From: VRUE01 sp963837695
GTDB lineage: Bacteria; Actinomycetota; Thermoleophilia; Solirubrobacterales; 70-9
Length of the DNA: 64,000 nt
Assembly: GCA_963837695.1 (NCBI GenBank)
Contig: CAWINZ010000005.1
Coordinates: 496,001-560,000, forward strand
Reading direction: 5' to 3'
Position numbers and translations under genes: made by a program. Below, piece by piece: positions 45,542-54,661 of this stretch; positions within the stretch are counted from its first letter, which is position 1, and each line of letters starts with the position of its first letter. The notes beneath the pieces are model-generated. The model searched no databases and had not been told where the DNA came from. It saw only the letters and a program-made list of their open reading frames with translations.

Positions 45542-45592
45542 GACATTCTCATTTTCGCTTTAAGGACTGGCATAGGATGAGCGCCGGCGCCG

Positions 45593-46459
45593 ATGCACCC
45601 GATCTCCTACTTCCAGGCACTGGTACTCGGTCTGCTCCAGGGCATCGCCGAGCCCTTCCCGATCTCCAGCCTCGGCCACGGCGTGATCGCGCCCAGCATC
45701 TTCGGCTGGAACATCCACCAGAACGACGACTTCTTCCTCGCCTTCCTCGTCGCCACGCACTGCGCCACCGCGATCGTCCTCTTCTTCCTCTTCCTCGACG
45801 ACTGGAAGCGGATCTTCCGCGGGATAGGCCGTTCGCTGCGCGACCGCCAGATCGGGACGGGAGACAATGACGCCCGGCTGGGTTGGCTGCTCGTCGCCGG
45901 AACGATTCCGGCCGGGATCGTCGGCCTGGCGCTCGAGCATCCATTGCGCACCCTCTTCGCCTCCGCCTCCACCGCGGCGGCCTTCCTGATCCTCAACGGC
46001 GTCCTGCTGCTCGTCTTCGAGCGCTTCCGCCGCCGCCCGCCGGCGCCAGACGACTACAAAGGCGACTCCGACAGCCGCATCGCCAAGCTGACCTGGAAGC
46101 AGGCGTTCGGGATCGGCACCGCGCAGGCGGCGGCTCTTGTCCCCGGCATCTCGCGCTCGGGGATCACGATGGGCGGCGGGCTGCTGTTCGGCCTCTCCAA
46201 CGAGGACGCGGCCCGCTACGCCTTCCTGCTCGCGACGCCGATCATCGGCGCCGCCGGCGTGTTGAAGCTGCCCGAGCTGATGGGCCACGCCGGCGACGGT
46301 GTGCGCGGCCCGGCGCTGGTCGGCGCCCTGGCGGCAGCGCTGACCACCTACATCGCGGTCAAGTTCCTGCTGCGCTTCTTCGAGACCAACCGCCTGACGC
46401 CGTTCGGCATCTACTGCATCGTCGCCGGCGTGATCTACTCGCTGATCATCGCCTTCTGA
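45593..46459 (+). CDS. uppP: Undecaprenyl-diphosphatase
   Basis: 288 aa, seven to eight membrane helices. Recycles the lipid carrier by removing a phosphate from undecaprenyl diphosphate; loss gives bacitracin sensitivity. Motif 1 here is LLQGIAEPFPISSLGHGV (usually QGxTEFLPVSSSGH), with the catalytic Glu kept; motif 2 PGISRSGITMGGGLLFGLS holds the conserved Arg/Ser. The changed first motif is typical of a divergent actinobacterial branch. A hairpin follows the stop. Confidence 0.92.
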   Translation: MHPISYFQALVLGLLQGIAEPFPISSLGHGVIAPSIFGWNIHQNDDFFLAFLVATHCATAIVLFFLFLDDWKRIFRGIGRSLRDRQIGTGDNDARLGWLLVAGTIPAGIVGLALEHPLRTLFASASTAAAFLILNGVLLLVFERFRRRPPAPDDYKGDSDSRIAKLTWKQAFGIGTAQAAALVPGISRSGITMGGGLLFGLSNEDAARYAFLLATPIIGAAGVLKLPELMGHAGDGVRGPALVGALAAALTTYIAVKFLLRFFETNRLTPFGIYCIVAGVIYSLIIAF

Positions 46460-46467
46460 GCGGAGAA

Positions 46468-46505
46468 TGAAGAATTGTGGCCCCTATGACGGCCACAATC
46501 CTTCA
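46468..46505. terminator. Hairpin after uppP
   Basis: TGAAGAATTGTGGCC (46468-46482) pairs with 46491-46505 with one mismatch, around the loop CCTATGAC. It lies 8 bases after the stop. There is no T run, so it may act as a Rho-aided terminator or mRNA stabiliser. Confidence 0.5.
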
Positions 46506-46595
46506 CTCAGCTCGATAACACGTCCGCGACCGATCGGAACTCGGCGCAAACCGCGCTACGCTGGCTGTTCGACACCTTCGATCGGGGAGAACCAG

Positions 46596-47624
46596 ATGAG
46601 ACGAGTCGCAAAGCTGTTGTTGGGACCGGGAGTCATCGCGCTCCTCGTGGTCGGACTGATCGTCGTACCGGGAGCCGGTGCGGCAAGCGCCGGCAAGTCG
46701 AACTGCAAGAGCGCGAGCAATATCGAGGCGATCATCGATGACTCGGGCTCGATGGACATCACCGACCCGAACAAGCTCCGCGTGCAGGGGATGAGCCTGC
46801 TGATCGACGATCTCGCGCCGAGCACGCAGCTCGGTGCGGTCGAGTTCGGGTCCGGGATCGACGCGCCCCCGATCATCACGATTCCCGCCGCCAGCACCGT
46901 TTTCCCACCCGAGGCGGTCGGGCCCAACGCCAGCGCGATGCGGAGCGCCCTCGACGCCGCGATCAAAGCCGACAACGGCGCCACCGACTACAACGGCGCC
47001 TTCGCCAAGTCCGACGCCGACAACCCGGGCGCCGACGCGCGGGTCTTCCTCACCGACGGCGGACACGACATCGGCACCTACAACGAAGGGCACCTGACCC
47101 ACAAGGTGCCGACCTACGTGATCGGCTTCGGCGCGGGGATCGCGCCTGGACCGGACCAGGCGCGGCTGAAAAAAATCGCCAAGGACACCCACGGCAAGTA
47201 CTTCCCGGTGGCAGACACCAACGAACTGCAGGCGGCGATGAACAGCATCGGCGCGGCGCTCACCTGCCAGACCCCTCCGCGCCAGTTCACCGACCTGCTC
47301 AAGCAGGGTCAGAGCAAAGTTCACAAGATCACCGTCGGCGCGGCGACCAAGACGCTCCAGATCACCCTGACCTGGGCGAGCCCGCTCGACAGGTTCAAGC
47401 TCAACGGCCTGGCCCTGATCGGCAAACGGGGACTGCTCGCGGTCGCCTCCCGCAAACCGGGGAAACTGAAGGTGACGAAGACGGCGAGCTCGACCTTCGC
47501 CATCGTCAAAATCTCCGGCCTGCGCAAAGGGACGCTGCGCTTCAAGGTCAAGGCCGCCAAGGTCGCCTCCGGCGCGCCGAAAGCGACCCTGACGACGCAG
47601 GTAGGCCAGAGCACGCACAAATAG
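46596..47624 (+). CDS. Secreted von Willebrand factor A domain protein
   Basis: 342 aa from ATG 46596, with AGAACC upstream and a direct signal peptide (LLLGPGVIALLVVGLIVVPG). The VWA domain at about 40-225 has the MIDAS motif DDSGSM, then T in GATDYNGAF and D in FLTDGGHD. The C-terminal 110 residues (QSKVHKITVGAATKTLQITL) form a beta-rich domain. Probably a metal-dependent adhesion or surface protein. The palindrome at 47627 directly follows the stop. Confidence 0.83.
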   Translation: MRRVAKLLLGPGVIALLVVGLIVVPGAGAASAGKSNCKSASNIEAIIDDSGSMDITDPNKLRVQGMSLLIDDLAPSTQLGAVEFGSGIDAPPIITIPAASTVFPPEAVGPNASAMRSALDAAIKADNGATDYNGAFAKSDADNPGADARVFLTDGGHDIGTYNEGHLTHKVPTYVIGFGAGIAPGPDQARLKKIAKDTHGKYFPVADTNELQAAMNSIGAALTCQTPPRQFTDLLKQGQSKVHKITVGAATKTLQITLTWASPLDRFKLNGLALIGKRGLLAVASRKPGKLKVTKTASSTFAIVKISGLRKGTLRFKVKAAKVASGAPKATLTTQVGQSTHK

Positions 47625-47626
47625 CC

Positions 47627-47675
47627 GCCGACGGGCCTAAAACCGGCCTATACGGCCGGTTTTAGGCCCGTCGGC
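47627..47675. repeat. Palindromic element, family C, perfect copy (copy 2)
   Basis: Perfect 22-bp arms (47627-47648 and 47654-47675) around TATAC, starting GCCGACGGGCCTAAAACC. It begins 3 bases after the VWA gene stop and could terminate transcription there. Copies with the same outer arms lie inside genes at 23302 and 62531. Confidence 0.85.
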
Positions 47676-47934
47676 CGGGTTTAGCTTGTGGGCGATGCCG
47701 GCGGCGAGGATCACGTCGTCGATCTCGCGCGGCTCGCTTGGCCCTCTGCCTCTACGACGAACGAGCAAGCTCATAATCGACACGCATCGTGCCGATAAGA
47801 GAAGTGCTGCTACGGTCTTATATGTCGGGTCTGGCCCACTGCCACCCGAGAGGTTCCGTTCCCTCCGTGCGCTGTCTTTGCGTTTAGGGGTTGCTGGATC
47901 TCCCCTATTCGCTCAAAAAGGAGCTCACAAAATC
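47676..47934. other. Leader region of the second DEAD-box gene
   Basis: No intact gene. Read on the minus strand, 47690-47745 gives EPREIDDVILAAGIAHK, which looks like a fragment of a coding sequence. The rest may be a long leader: AAAGGAG at 47918-47924 is the ribosome binding site for 47935. Long leaders are common before cold-responsive helicase genes. Confidence 0.4.
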
Positions 47935-49146
47935 ATGTCGTTCGCCGATCTCGGCGTATCTAAGAACGTCGTGCGCGCGCTTTCGCAGCGCGGCATCGAC
48001 CAACCCTTCCCCGTCCAGCAGATGGTCATCCGCGACGCGCTCGCCGGTCATGACCTGCTGGTCCAATCCCCAACCGGGTCCGGCAAGACCCTCGCCTTCG
48101 GCGTCCCGCTGGTCGACAGCGTCGAGCCCGGAGCGAAGCACCTCTCGGCGCTCGTCCTTGCCCCGACCCGCGAGCTGGCGAGCCAGATCGTCGACGAGCT
48201 GTCCTCGGTCGCCAAGGCGCGCCAACTGCGCATCGCCGCCGTCTACGGCGGCGTCGGCTTCGGCCCGCAGAGCGCCGCGGCGAAGCGCGCCGACATCGTC
48301 GTCGCCACGCCCGGCCGGCTCGAGGACCTGATCCAGCGCGGCACGCTCTCGCTGCGCCAGGTCCGCGTCCTCGTCCTCGACGAGGCCGACCGGATGCTCG
48401 ACATGGGCTTCAAGCCCGCCGTCGACCGGATCGTCGGCCAGACGCCGAAGGAGCGCCAGACGCTCTTCTTCTCGGCGACGCTCGAGGGCGCAACCGGCAA
48501 GATCGCCGCCGCCTACACGCGCGACCCGCGGCGTCACACCAAGGCCGCCAGCAAGGCTGACAAGGCCGACATCGAGCACCGCTTCCTCGCCGTCGACTCC
48601 CAAAGCGCCAAGCTCGACCGGTTGGTCGAGCACCTGCGCGGCGAGGAGGGCGGGCGCACGCTCGTCTTCGTCCGCACCAAGCGCGGCGCCGACCGGCTCG
48701 TCAAGCGCCTGCGCAAACACCAGGTGGAGGCGGCCGCGATGCACGGCGACAAAAGCCAGGGCCAGCGCGAACGCGCCCTCGCCCGCTTCGAGAGGGGCGA
48801 CGTCGACGCGCTGATCGCGACCGATGTCGCCGCGCGCGGGATCGACGTCGACGGGATCACACAGGTCGTCAACTTCGACGCCCCCGGTGACCGCGACTCC
48901 TACACGCACCGGGTCGGCCGCACCGGCCGCGCCGGCGCGCGCGGCACCGGGATCAGCTTCGTCCTCGCCGACCAGGCAGCCGAGGTGCGACAGATGGCCG
49001 TCGCACTCGGCCTCGTCCAGGAGTTCGACCAGGGACACGGACACGTCCCACGGCCCGCATCGCAAGCGGGTCAGCGGCAAGGGCAACGTCCTTCGGGGCG
49101 CCCGCGCCGCCGCCGTCGTCGCCCCAAGGCGAAGGCGGCGCGATGA
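47935..49146 (+). CDS. DEAD-box RNA helicase, short RhlE-like type
   Basis: 403 aa. Motifs in order: Q motif (FPVQQMVI), I SPTGSGKT, Ia PTRELA, II VLDEADRMLDMGF, III SAT, V TDVAARGIDVDGI and VI HRVGRTGRAG. A short basic tail (GRPRRRRRRPKAKAAR) replaces the RRM of the helicase at 12657. ATG 47935 has AAAGGAG upstream. The stop overlaps the start of the next gene by 4 bases. Confidence 0.92.
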   Translation: MSFADLGVSKNVVRALSQRGIDQPFPVQQMVIRDALAGHDLLVQSPTGSGKTLAFGVPLVDSVEPGAKHLSALVLAPTRELASQIVDELSSVAKARQLRIAAVYGGVGFGPQSAAAKRADIVVATPGRLEDLIQRGTLSLRQVRVLVLDEADRMLDMGFKPAVDRIVGQTPKERQTLFFSATLEGATGKIAAAYTRDPRRHTKAASKADKADIEHRFLAVDSQSAKLDRLVEHLRGEEGGRTLVFVRTKRGADRLVKRLRKHQVEAAAMHGDKSQGQRERALARFERGDVDALIATDVAARGIDVDGITQVVNFDAPGDRDSYTHRVGRTGRAGARGTGISFVLADQAAEVRQMAVALGLVQEFDQGHGHVPRPASQAGQRQGQRPSGRPRRRRRRPKAKAAR

Positions 49147-49484
49147 CCGCTGCCGCCCCCACTGCCGCCAAGTGGACCTGCGACCGCTGCGGCGTCTCCG
49201 TCAGCCAGCTCGACGGGGCAGTGGTGCCACTGCCCGCAACCTGGACCACAGCCTCCGACGGCAACTTCTGCCTCAGCTGCAGGCGGGAGCGGGCCGGAGA
49301 GGCGGCGCTCGATGCGGCGCCGGCTGACTGCAACAACGACACGCGCGTCAAGGTGCGCCGGGCCGGCCTGCTCGAGTTCGAGGTGCGTCGCGCTCCCGAT
49401 CGGGCCGACAACGCGATCGCCAAAGCGTGCCATACCTCAGCGTCCGCGGTTGCGCGGGCGCGCGACGCCGTCGGGCAGCGGTAG
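49143..49484 (+). CDS. Small cysteine-rich zinc-ribbon-like protein
   Basis: 113 aa. Two Cys pairs, CDRCG at about 13-17 and CLSCRRE at about 43-47, can form a zinc ribbon. The C-terminal half (FEVRRAPDRADNAIAKACHTSASAVARARDAV) is a helix-turn-helix-like segment. The overlap with the helicase gene (ATGA) implies coupled expression, perhaps an RNA- or DNA-binding partner of the helicase. That role is inferred only from position. Confidence 0.72.
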   Translation: MTAAAPTAAKWTCDRCGVSVSQLDGAVVPLPATWTTASDGNFCLSCRRERAGEAALDAAPADCNNDTRVKVRRAGLLEFEVRRAPDRADNAIAKACHTSASAVARARDAVGQR

Positions 49485-49496
49485 GTCGGAGACCTC

Positions 49497-50354
49497 ATGC
49501 AGGCCGGCATCGCACTCGCACTTGTCGCCGCGCTGATGACCAACCTCGCCTCGCTGCTCAAGCACCGAGGCTGTCACCACACCACGCCGGTTCGCTTGCG
49601 GCGGCCGCTTCAGAGCATCCGCGCGCTGGCCGGCTCGCGCTGGTTCGCGGCCGGCTGGGGCCTCGCCGGGATCGCCTGGTTGATCCACGTCGCGGCGCTC
49701 TCGATGGCGCCGATCTCCCTCGTGCAGGCGGTGCTCGCCGGCGGCGCGGTGCTGCTGGCGGTGATGTCGCAGCGACTCTTCGGCGACCCGGTCGAGCGGC
49801 GGCAATGGCTGGCCCTGATCCTCGGCGGCGGCGGGCTCGCCCTGCTCGCCGTCACCGTGCCGCAACTGCACGGCAGCCACTCTGAATTTTCGGTCGGGGC
49901 GATCCTTGGCTTCGAGGGTGGGCTGGCACTGCTCGCCAGCGGCCTGGCCCTCGGCCATCGCTCCCAACGCCTCGCCCAACGCCACGGGGTCCTCCTCGCC
50001 GCCCTGGCGGGGACGCTGATCGCCTTCGCCGGGATTGCCGTCAAGGGGCTGCTCGGCGTCGGTGGGGTCTCGATCGCCCTGATCGCACCCTGGGTCGCGC
50101 TGATCGTCGTCTGCGGCATCCTGGCTCAGTACACGACGATCGCCGCCCTGCAGAGAGGTCAGGCGATCGAGGCTATCGGCCTCATCGGCCTGGTCGCCAA
50201 CGCGAGCCAGATCGCCGGCGGCGTACTCGTCTTCGGCGACCCCCTCTCCGCCAACCCCCTCGGCATTGCCTTACAGACGACCGCCTTCGCGATGGTCTGC
50301 GCCTCCGCCCTGCTGCTGCCCTCGCGCGCGGGCCGCCGGCTGGCAGTGGCCTGA
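49497..50354 (+). CDS. DMT/EamA-type membrane transporter
   Basis: 285 aa with nine to ten membrane helices in two related halves, the layout of the drug/metabolite transporter superfamily. Typical stretches: MAPISLVQAVLAGGAVLLAVM in the first half and IGLIGLVANASQIAGGVLVFG in the second. Helix 1 is short of the usual N-terminal length. Substrate unknown. Confidence 0.82.
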   Translation: MQAGIALALVAALMTNLASLLKHRGCHHTTPVRLRRPLQSIRALAGSRWFAAGWGLAGIAWLIHVAALSMAPISLVQAVLAGGAVLLAVMSQRLFGDPVERRQWLALILGGGGLALLAVTVPQLHGSHSEFSVGAILGFEGGLALLASGLALGHRSQRLAQRHGVLLAALAGTLIAFAGIAVKGLLGVGGVSIALIAPWVALIVVCGILAQYTTIAALQRGQAIEAIGLIGLVANASQIAGGVLVFGDPLSANPLGIALQTTAFAMVCASALLLPSRAGRRLAVA

Positions 50355-50468
50355 ATTTCGCCGAACCCGCGTGGCAGGCGCTGACACGAAGAGGCCGGGG
50401 CGGCTGGGCGGTCGAGATCGTGGTTTTCCATCGATAGGCGAGAAACCACGGGGCGCTATCTTCGTCCG

Positions 50469-51392
50469 ATGCCGTCTTCCTCATGGCCAGCCGTCTCCTA
50501 CGAGGACTGGACGGCGACCTGCGACACGCTTCACGCCCACACCCAGGTGCTTGGCAAGCTCGCGGCCGAACTGGCGCCGGCCGAGCCGCAGTTGCAGCAC
50601 GCGGCGCTGCGCCTGACCGCGCGGGGGTGGGAGACGGCGCCGTTGCCGGCGCCGGACGGCTCCGGGGCGCTGGTCGTGGCGCTCGACCTGCACAGCCACG
50701 AGGCGCGAATCGAGCACAGCGACGGGCGCGCGCGGCGCATCCCGCTCACGCCGCACCGAGCGGTGGGCGAGGTGACCCGGGGGCTGCTCGCCGCCGTCGC
50801 CGAGCTCGCCGGCCCTGTCGCAATCGACCCGACCCCGCAGGAGGTCGCCTGGACGGTCGCACTCGACCAGGACACCGAACACGCCACCTACGAGCCCGCG
50901 CAGGTCGGCGCCTACTTCGCCGCCGCCACCCAAGCGGCCCAGGTTCTCGCTGCCTTCCGCGCCCCCTACCGCGGCCGCTCGACGCCGGTCAACGCCTGGT
51001 GGGGCTCCTTCGACCTCGCCGTCGGTCTCTTCTCCGGCCTCCCCGCCGAGCCACCCTCGAACGACTTCATCATGCGCAACTCGATGGACTCCCAGGAGGT
51101 CGCGCTCGGCTGGTGGCCGGGCGACGAGCGCTACGGCAAGGCCGCCTTCTACGCCTACGCGCACCCCGCGCCGGACGGGTTCAAGGGCGCCGCGCTCGAC
51201 CCCGAGGACGCCCGTTGGGACGACAACCTCGGCGAGTACGTGCTCGACTGGGACGACGTGCGTGCCGCGCCCGACCCCCACGCCTACGCGCTGGAATTCG
51301 CCCGCTCGGCCTTTCGCCACGCCTGCCTGGTCTGCGGCTGGGACGAGGCGCTCGCCGCCAGTGCCGAGGGCACCCCTCCGCCGGTGGCCTGA
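50469..51392 (+). CDS. DUF5996 family protein
   Basis: 307 aa, soluble. Recognised by WPAVSYEDWTATCDTLHAHTQVLGK at the N-terminus and the central block FSGLPAEPPSNDFIMRNSMDSQEVALGWWPGD, with many Trp and His residues (YAYAHPAP, NAWWGSFDL). No catalytic motif known. It stands between a transporter and a hydrolase gene, all on the plus strand. Function unknown. Confidence 0.8.
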   Translation: MPSSSWPAVSYEDWTATCDTLHAHTQVLGKLAAELAPAEPQLQHAALRLTARGWETAPLPAPDGSGALVVALDLHSHEARIEHSDGRARRIPLTPHRAVGEVTRGLLAAVAELAGPVAIDPTPQEVAWTVALDQDTEHATYEPAQVGAYFAAATQAAQVLAAFRAPYRGRSTPVNAWWGSFDLAVGLFSGLPAEPPSNDFIMRNSMDSQEVALGWWPGDERYGKAAFYAYAHPAPDGFKGAALDPEDARWDDNLGEYVLDWDDVRAAPDPHAYALEFARSAFRHACLVCGWDEALAASAEGTPPPVA

Positions 51393-51461
51393 CGCGCCCA
51401 ATTAGGTCAGAATCCTCAACCGATCTCTGTTCTCCAGACAGATCCCCAGAAAGGCGAGACG

Positions 51462-52304
51462 ATGGCGACGATCACCGAGCGCGAGGCAGGTCAGATCGAG
51501 GCGGCGAACGCGGGTGGCCGTACCCCGGTCGTGTTCATCCACGGGCTCTGGCTGCTGGCAAGCAGCTGGGAGCGCTGGGCGGCCCTCTTCGAGCAGGCGG
51601 GCTACGCGCCGGTCGCAGCCGACTGGCCCGACGACCCGGCGACGGTCGAGCAGGCGCGGGCGAATCCCCAGGCCTTCGCCGGCAAGTCGGTCGGCCAGGT
51701 CGCCGACCACATGGCCGAGGTGATCGCGGCTCTGAATAAGAAGCCCGCTGTGATCGGCCACTCCTTCGGCGGGCTGATCGCGCAGAACGTCGCCGGGCGC
51801 GGCCTCGCCGCCGCATCCGTGGCGATCGACCCGGCGCCGTTTCGCGGCGTGCTGCCGCTGCCGCTCGCCGCGATCCGCGCGACCCTGCCGGTGACGAAGA
51901 ATCCGCTCAACCGCGGCCGCGCCGTGACTCTGAACCTCAACCAGTTCCGCTACGGCTGGGCCAACGCGGTCGATGAGGCGGAGGCAAGGCAGCTCTACGA
52001 CCAGTTTCACGTCGCCGCGCCCGGGCTGCCGATCTTCCAGGCGGCGCTGGCGAACTTCAACCCCGGCGCCGCGACCAAGGTCGACACGGGCAACCCCGAG
52101 CGAGGCCCGCTGCTGATCTTCACGGGCGAAAAGGACCACGCGGTGCCGCCCGCGATGAGCAACGCCGCTTACAAGAAGCAGCGGCGCAACGCCGGGGTGA
52201 CCGAGCTCGCCGAGATGCCCAACCGCGGCCACTCGCTGACGATCGACAACGGCTGGCGCGAGGTCGCCGACCGCGCCCTGGAGTTCGCCAAACGCTTCGC
52301 CTAG
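51462..52304 (+). CDS. Alpha/beta hydrolase
   Basis: 280 aa. VVFIHGLWLLASSWERWAALFE contains the oxyanion HG motif; nucleophile elbow GHSFGG; acid likely in FTGEKDHAVPP and base His in NRGHSLTIDNGW. Length is normal for the family. ATG at 51462 with AAAGGCGAGACG upstream. The substrate is not assignable; it resembles non-haem haloperoxidase-like hydrolases. Confidence 0.86.
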   Translation: MATITEREAGQIEAANAGGRTPVVFIHGLWLLASSWERWAALFEQAGYAPVAADWPDDPATVEQARANPQAFAGKSVGQVADHMAEVIAALNKKPAVIGHSFGGLIAQNVAGRGLAAASVAIDPAPFRGVLPLPLAAIRATLPVTKNPLNRGRAVTLNLNQFRYGWANAVDEAEARQLYDQFHVAAPGLPIFQAALANFNPGAATKVDTGNPERGPLLIFTGEKDHAVPPAMSNAAYKKQRRNAGVTELAEMPNRGHSLTIDNGWREVADRALEFAKRFA

Positions 52305-52338
52305 ATAATCAGCTTTACCTGAGTATCCTTAGCGCCTA

Positions 52339-52929
52339 GTGGCACGAACCACCTTCATCACCCTGGGGCCGACCGGCACCTGCCACGAGCGGGCGGTGCG
52401 GCGCTACGCGGAGTTCCAGGGAATCGAGGACTACGGGATCGAGCTGATCACGGACTTCTTCGTCGGCCTGGAGATGCTGCGAGAGACCCCCGGCGCCTTC
52501 CTCGTCCAGTGCAGCGCCCACCCCAAAGTCCACGAGATCACCGAGAAGTACTGGACCGAGGTCTGGGTCGTCGACACCTTCATCTTCCCGACCAAGCACC
52601 TCGTTCTGCTCAGCCGCAAGGAGGTCGAGAAACCGCGCTCGCTGGGGATCGTGCCGGCGACCAAGGGCTACGTCGACCTGTCACAGTGGGAGGAGGTGAT
52701 CGACGTCGCCTCAAAGCCGATCGTCGCCGAGGAGCTGCTCGCCGGTCGCTACGACTCCGGCCTGACCCACATGGAGCACGTCACCGAGCACGCGGACGAG
52801 CTGCGGCTCGACCTCGACATCGGCGAAATCGACACCACCTGGGTCGTCTACGGCAAGCAGAAGCGCTTCCGGGGCGAGGTGATCGGCATCCCCTCGGCGG
52901 AGCTCTTCCGCCAGCCACAGCCCGCCTGA
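52339..52929 (+). CDS. Prephenate dehydratase/decarboxylase-like protein
   Basis: 196 aa, GTG start. The N-terminal TFITLGPTGTCHERAVRRYAE is the beginning of a prephenate dehydratase-type periplasmic-binding fold, and the second lobe (SLGIVPATKGYVDL ... YDSGLTHMEHV) fits. It lacks the ACT regulatory domain and is shorter than PheA. In size it matches stand-alone prephenate-decarboxylase-like proteins of the BacA type used in antibiotic synthesis. No such biosynthesis genes are near, so the activity is uncertain. Confidence 0.6.
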   Translation: MARTTFITLGPTGTCHERAVRRYAEFQGIEDYGIELITDFFVGLEMLRETPGAFLVQCSAHPKVHEITEKYWTEVWVVDTFIFPTKHLVLLSRKEVEKPRSLGIVPATKGYVDLSQWEEVIDVASKPIVAEELLAGRYDSGLTHMEHVTEHADELRLDLDIGEIDTTWVVYGKQKRFRGEVIGIPSAELFRQPQPA

Positions 52930-52950
52930 GCGGGGAGGCGCGCTTGCCGA

Positions 52951-52977
52951 TGTCACACGAGGGGCCCCTCGATCGTC
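52951..52977 (+). promoter_or_regulatory. ECF41-type sigma factor promoter
   Basis: TGTCACA at 52951-52957, exactly 16 bases, then CGTC at 52974-52977. This is the promoter pattern known for ECF41 sigma factors, and an ECF41-type sigma gene is the second gene downstream. The spacer holds the palindrome GAGGGGCCCCTC. Confidence 0.75.
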
Positions 52978-53025
52978 TCCTTGATGAAGACTTGACGGCA
53001 AGCTCTCGACGGAGGTGGTCGCGCG

Positions 53026-53784
53026 GTGAAGATCGCTGTGGTTGGTGGCACGGGAACGCTCGGCGCCAGGCTCGTCGCCGAGCTTGCCCGCCGAGGGCAC
53101 GAGGTGCTGGCGCTGAGCCGTAACGCCGGCGGGCCCATGCCGGCGGGGGTCGCGCACCGAAGCGTTGACCTGACCGGCGGCGACGGGCTCGGCGAGGCGC
53201 TCGCCGGCGTCGACGTCGTGGTCGACTGCTCGAACGAGAGCCCGCGCGGGGCGGGGGCCGTGCTGGTCGAGGGAACGGAGCGCCTGCTGCGCGCCGGCGC
53301 GGCCGCCGGCGTCCGCCACCACGTCGGCGTGTCGATCGTCGGCTGCGACCGCGTGCCGACGGCCTACTACGGGGTCAAGGTCGAACAGGAGGAGGCGATC
53401 GCCGCCGGCGAGGTGCCCTGGAGCCTGCTGCGGGCGACGCAGTTCCACACCCTGATCGCCTGGGCCTTCGGACAGGCCGGTCGTTTCGGCGTCGTCCCGA
53501 GCGGCAGCGCGCGCCTGCAGCCGGTCGACCCGGCGATCGTCGCGACGCGACTGGCGGAGGTGGCCCTCGACAACCCGGCCGGCCGCGTCGATGACGTCGC
53601 CGGACCGCGGGTGCGGACCCTGAGCGAGCTGGCCGCGGCCTGGCGGCGGGCGGGGCACCGCGCGCTCCCCGTGCGGATCCCGATGCTCGGCCGCATCGGC
53701 CGGCCGCTCCAGGAAGGCGCGCTCTGCGATCCCAGGGCCGCCGTCGGCGGCCCTGACTTCGAGGAGTGGCTCGCGGATGGATGA
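53026..53784 (+). CDS. NAD(P)-binding NmrA-like SDR, ECF41 target
   Basis: 252 aa, GTG start with GGAGGTGG upstream. N-terminal VVGGTGTLGARLVAELARRGHEV is an atypical-SDR nucleotide-binding motif; the rest (HHVGVSIVGCDRVPTAYYGVK) matches COG0702-type proteins. Such oxidoreductase/epimerase genes are the standard partners of ECF41 sigma factors. It overlaps the sigma gene by 8 bases and both follow the ECF41-type promoter at 52951. Confidence 0.88.
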   Translation: MKIAVVGGTGTLGARLVAELARRGHEVLALSRNAGGPMPAGVAHRSVDLTGGDGLGEALAGVDVVVDCSNESPRGAGAVLVEGTERLLRAGAAAGVRHHVGVSIVGCDRVPTAYYGVKVEQEEAIAAGEVPWSLLRATQFHTLIAWAFGQAGRFGVVPSGSARLQPVDPAIVATRLAEVALDNPAGRVDDVAGPRVRTLSELAAAWRRAGHRALPVRIPMLGRIGRPLQEGALCDPRAAVGGPDFEEWLADG

Positions 53785-54661
53785 GCTCGCGGCGTCGTTC
53801 GAGCGGCTGCGACCGCAGCTGCTGCGGGTTTCCTACGGAACGCTCGGCAGTCTCTCCGAAGCCGAGGAAATCGTGCAGGAGGCCTGGCTGCGCCTCGAGC
53901 GGGCCGACGCAGGCGAGATAGAGAACCTGCGCGCCTGGCTGACCACGGTAGTCGCCCGCCTCTCGCTCGACGCGCTGCAGGCCGCCCGGCGCCAGCGCGA
54001 GGACTACGTCGGGCAGTGGCTGCCCGAGCCGCTGGTCGAGGATCTCGGCGCCGAGCCGCCCGCCGAGCGGGTCAGCCTCGACGAGTCGGTGGCGACGGCG
54101 CTGCTGGTCGTGCTCGAGCGGCTCTCGCCGGCCGAACGCGTCGCCTTTCTCCTCCACGACATCTTCGCCATGCCCTTCGACCAGGTCGCCGAGGCCGTCG
54201 GCCGTTCGCCCGCCGCCGTTCGCCAGCTCGCCGTGCGGGCGCGGCGCCATGTCGAGGCGGAGCGGCCGCGCTTCCCCGCCTCCCCCGAGGAGCACCAGCG
54301 GATCGTCGTCGCCTTCGTCGAAGCCTGCGGGATGGGCGACCTCAAGCGGCTGATGGAGGTGCTCGACTCGGACGTCGTCTTCCGCTCGGACGGCGGCGGC
54401 CATGTCCCCTCTGCCCGCTTTCCGCTCGAAGGCGCCGACCGCGTGGCGCGCGCCCTGCTGTCGCTCGAACGCAAGCGGCAGCGCGCCGGCCACGAGATGA
54501 GGGGGGCGCCCGGGATGGTCAACGGCCAGCTCGGATTCGTCTACTACGAAGGAGAGAATCTCAACGTGCTCTCGTTCACGATCGACAACGGCCGCATCGT
54601 CGCCCTCGACGTCGTCCGCAACCCCGACAAGCTGCGCCACGTGCAGCTGCCCGCCCGGTGA
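53777..54661 (+). CDS. ECF41-family RNA polymerase sigma factor
   Basis: 294 aa. Sigma-2 region (LLRVSYGTLGSLSEAEEIVQEAWLRL) and sigma-4 region (LSPAERVAFLLHDIFAMPFD ... VGRSPAAVRQLAVRARR), followed by a SnoaL-like C-terminal domain. The three ECF41 motifs are present: WLPEP, DGGG, and NPDKL near the end. In this group the extra domain replaces a separate anti-sigma factor. It probably activates its own operon from 52951. ATG overlaps the upstream gene by 8 bases. Confidence 0.92.
   Translation: MDELAASFERLRPQLLRVSYGTLGSLSEAEEIVQEAWLRLERADAGEIENLRAWLTTVVARLSLDALQAARRQREDYVGQWLPEPLVEDLGAEPPAERVSLDESVATALLVVLERLSPAERVAFLLHDIFAMPFDQVAEAVGRSPAAVRQLAVRARRHVEAERPRFPASPEEHQRIVVAFVEACGMGDLKRLMEVLDSDVVFRSDGGGHVPSARFPLEGADRVARALLSLERKRQRAGHEMRGAPGMVNGQLGFVYYEGENLNVLSFTIDNGRIVALDVVRNPDKLRHVQLPAR

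Noticed and set aside
45463..45573. N-terminal extension of the small gene at 45253
   Set aside because: It would translate through the hairpin at 45506 and has no supporting ribosome binding site.
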